From: Clostridiales bacterium
GTDB taxonomy: Bacteria > Bacillota > Clostridia > Christensenellales > CAG-138
Assembly: GCA_012517905.1 (NCBI GenBank)
Contig: JAAYUE010000044.1
Span: 1 to 60,866, forward strand
Reading direction: 5' to 3'
Length of the DNA stretch: 60,866 bases
The translations under genes and the position numbers were made by a program. The notes under the pieces are model-generated. The model was not told the origin of the DNA. It saw only the letters and a program-made list of their open reading frames with translations, and searched no databases. Positions 60,456 through 60,866 of this stretch are shown one piece after another (the stretch's first letter is position 1; each line of letters starts with the position of its first letter).

Positions 60456-60866
60456 ATGCGGCTGGTTGTTCTGGTCTGTACCGTTGCGGTGTTTTTCATC
60501 GTTATCGCGTTGCTGTATCAGTGGGGCAAGCGTGACGACAGCATGCATAGGCGCTTCGCCATGGTCGGCGACACCGAACGCGCATACAACGATACCGAAC
60601 TGAAAAAATCATTTTCGGAGCGCGTCTTCCAACCGATGGTCAAACAATTTTCCGAGCGGATCCGGCGGCTTGCGGGAAGAAGCAAAGCCCCAGGTCCCAG
60701 CAAAGGGAACATCAAACTGGAGAAGCAGCTGAAATCGGCGGGATTGCCGCTGACAGTACAGGAGTTTTCGTTCATCAAAGGTATGCTGTCGCTGGTTTTT
60801 CTGGTGGGCGGTTTTGCGCTGTTTATGTTGCTAAGAATTGAGCAAATCCTGCGTTTTCTGGTTTTA
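60456..60866 (+). CDS. tadC: TadC-like platform protein, cut by the right edge
   Basis: 137 codons are visible: a membrane helix (VVLVCTVAVFFIVIALLY), a charged cytoplasmic stretch, LEKQLKSAGLPLTVQEFSFIKG (typical of T2SSF-family N-terminal parts) and a second helix. The rest, including the T2SSF core, lies outside the window. GGGGGAG before the ATG, 13 bp after tadB. Confidence 0.82.
   Translation, partial: MRLVVLVCTVAVFFIVIALLYQWGKRDDSMHRRFAMVGDTERAYNDTELKKSFSERVFQPMVKQFSERIRRLAGRSKAPGPSKGNIKLEKQLKSAGLPLTVQEFSFIKGMLSLVFLVGGFALFMLLRIEQILRFLVL

Overview
The window looks like chromosome from a GC-rich anaerobic member of the Clostridia (Bacillota). The grounds are strong AGGAGG-type ribosome sites, several TTG/GTG starts, LytS/YesM-YesN type two-component systems, lipoprotein solute-binding proteins, Flp/Tad pili, and small families common in Clostridia (DUF6440, DUF2188, DUF2680, SHOCT, TIGR04076). 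No ribosomal or housekeeping marker is present, so the species cannot be named.

Layout. 1-570: an AT-rich tail with a reading frame cut at its 5' end on the minus strand, then the 3' part of a tRNA-Arg(CCT) and its terminator. This looks like the right-hand attachment site of an element lying off the left edge. 811-14688: a catabolic island with a two-subunit ADP-forming acyl-CoA synthetase, a small PQ-loop-like membrane protein, a GntR/FCD regulator, and one long operon. The operon encodes a UlaG-like lactonase, a beta-keto acid cleavage enzyme (BKACE), a ribose-type ABC transporter, a second metallo-beta-lactamase-fold enzyme, a transaldolase-like aldolase and a thiolase. The same AT-rich operator lies at three promoters here, so the island probably forms one regulon for an unidentified sugar acid or lactone. 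14839-20007: a five-gene minus-strand operon of small envelope proteins plus a two-component system, then an ECF-type sigma factor with a membrane anti-sigma candidate, and a secreted protein. 20231-27844: mostly single genes (HAD nucleotidase, PpnP, reductase, a class I Fic toxin-antitoxin pair, DUF2188 module, DUF1003, YjbQ/TIGR04076, DUF6440, CorA, GGDEF cyclase).

27933-32871: two paralogous membrane-anchored phosphodiester glycosidase-family proteins flank a two-component system. All three promoters carry TTCTCAT repeats in 11-bp phase, so this looks like a self-contained signalling unit. 32956-42882: a GH94 phosphorylase very like N,N'-diacetylchitobiose phosphorylase, a YesM-type sensor, a CUT1 ABC importer, a YesN-type regulator and a phosphohexomutase. 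Together these make a plausible import, phosphorolysis and sugar-1-P to sugar-6-P route. 42957-52598: an AraC-regulated glycan cluster with two GPH symporters, a ChbG-type deacetylase, a PHP phosphoesterase, a GH38-like protein (DUF5054) and an anchored beta-propeller protein. 53135-60866: a Tad/Flp pilus operon (prepilin peptidase, two Flp pilins, TadE, TadG, CpaB, TadZ, TadA, TadB and the start of TadC) behind a strong promoter and a roughly 310-nt structured leader.

The strongest candidates for something undescribed are the BKACE island with its three-operator regulon, the TTCTCAT two-component/glycosidase unit, and the Tad leader RNA.
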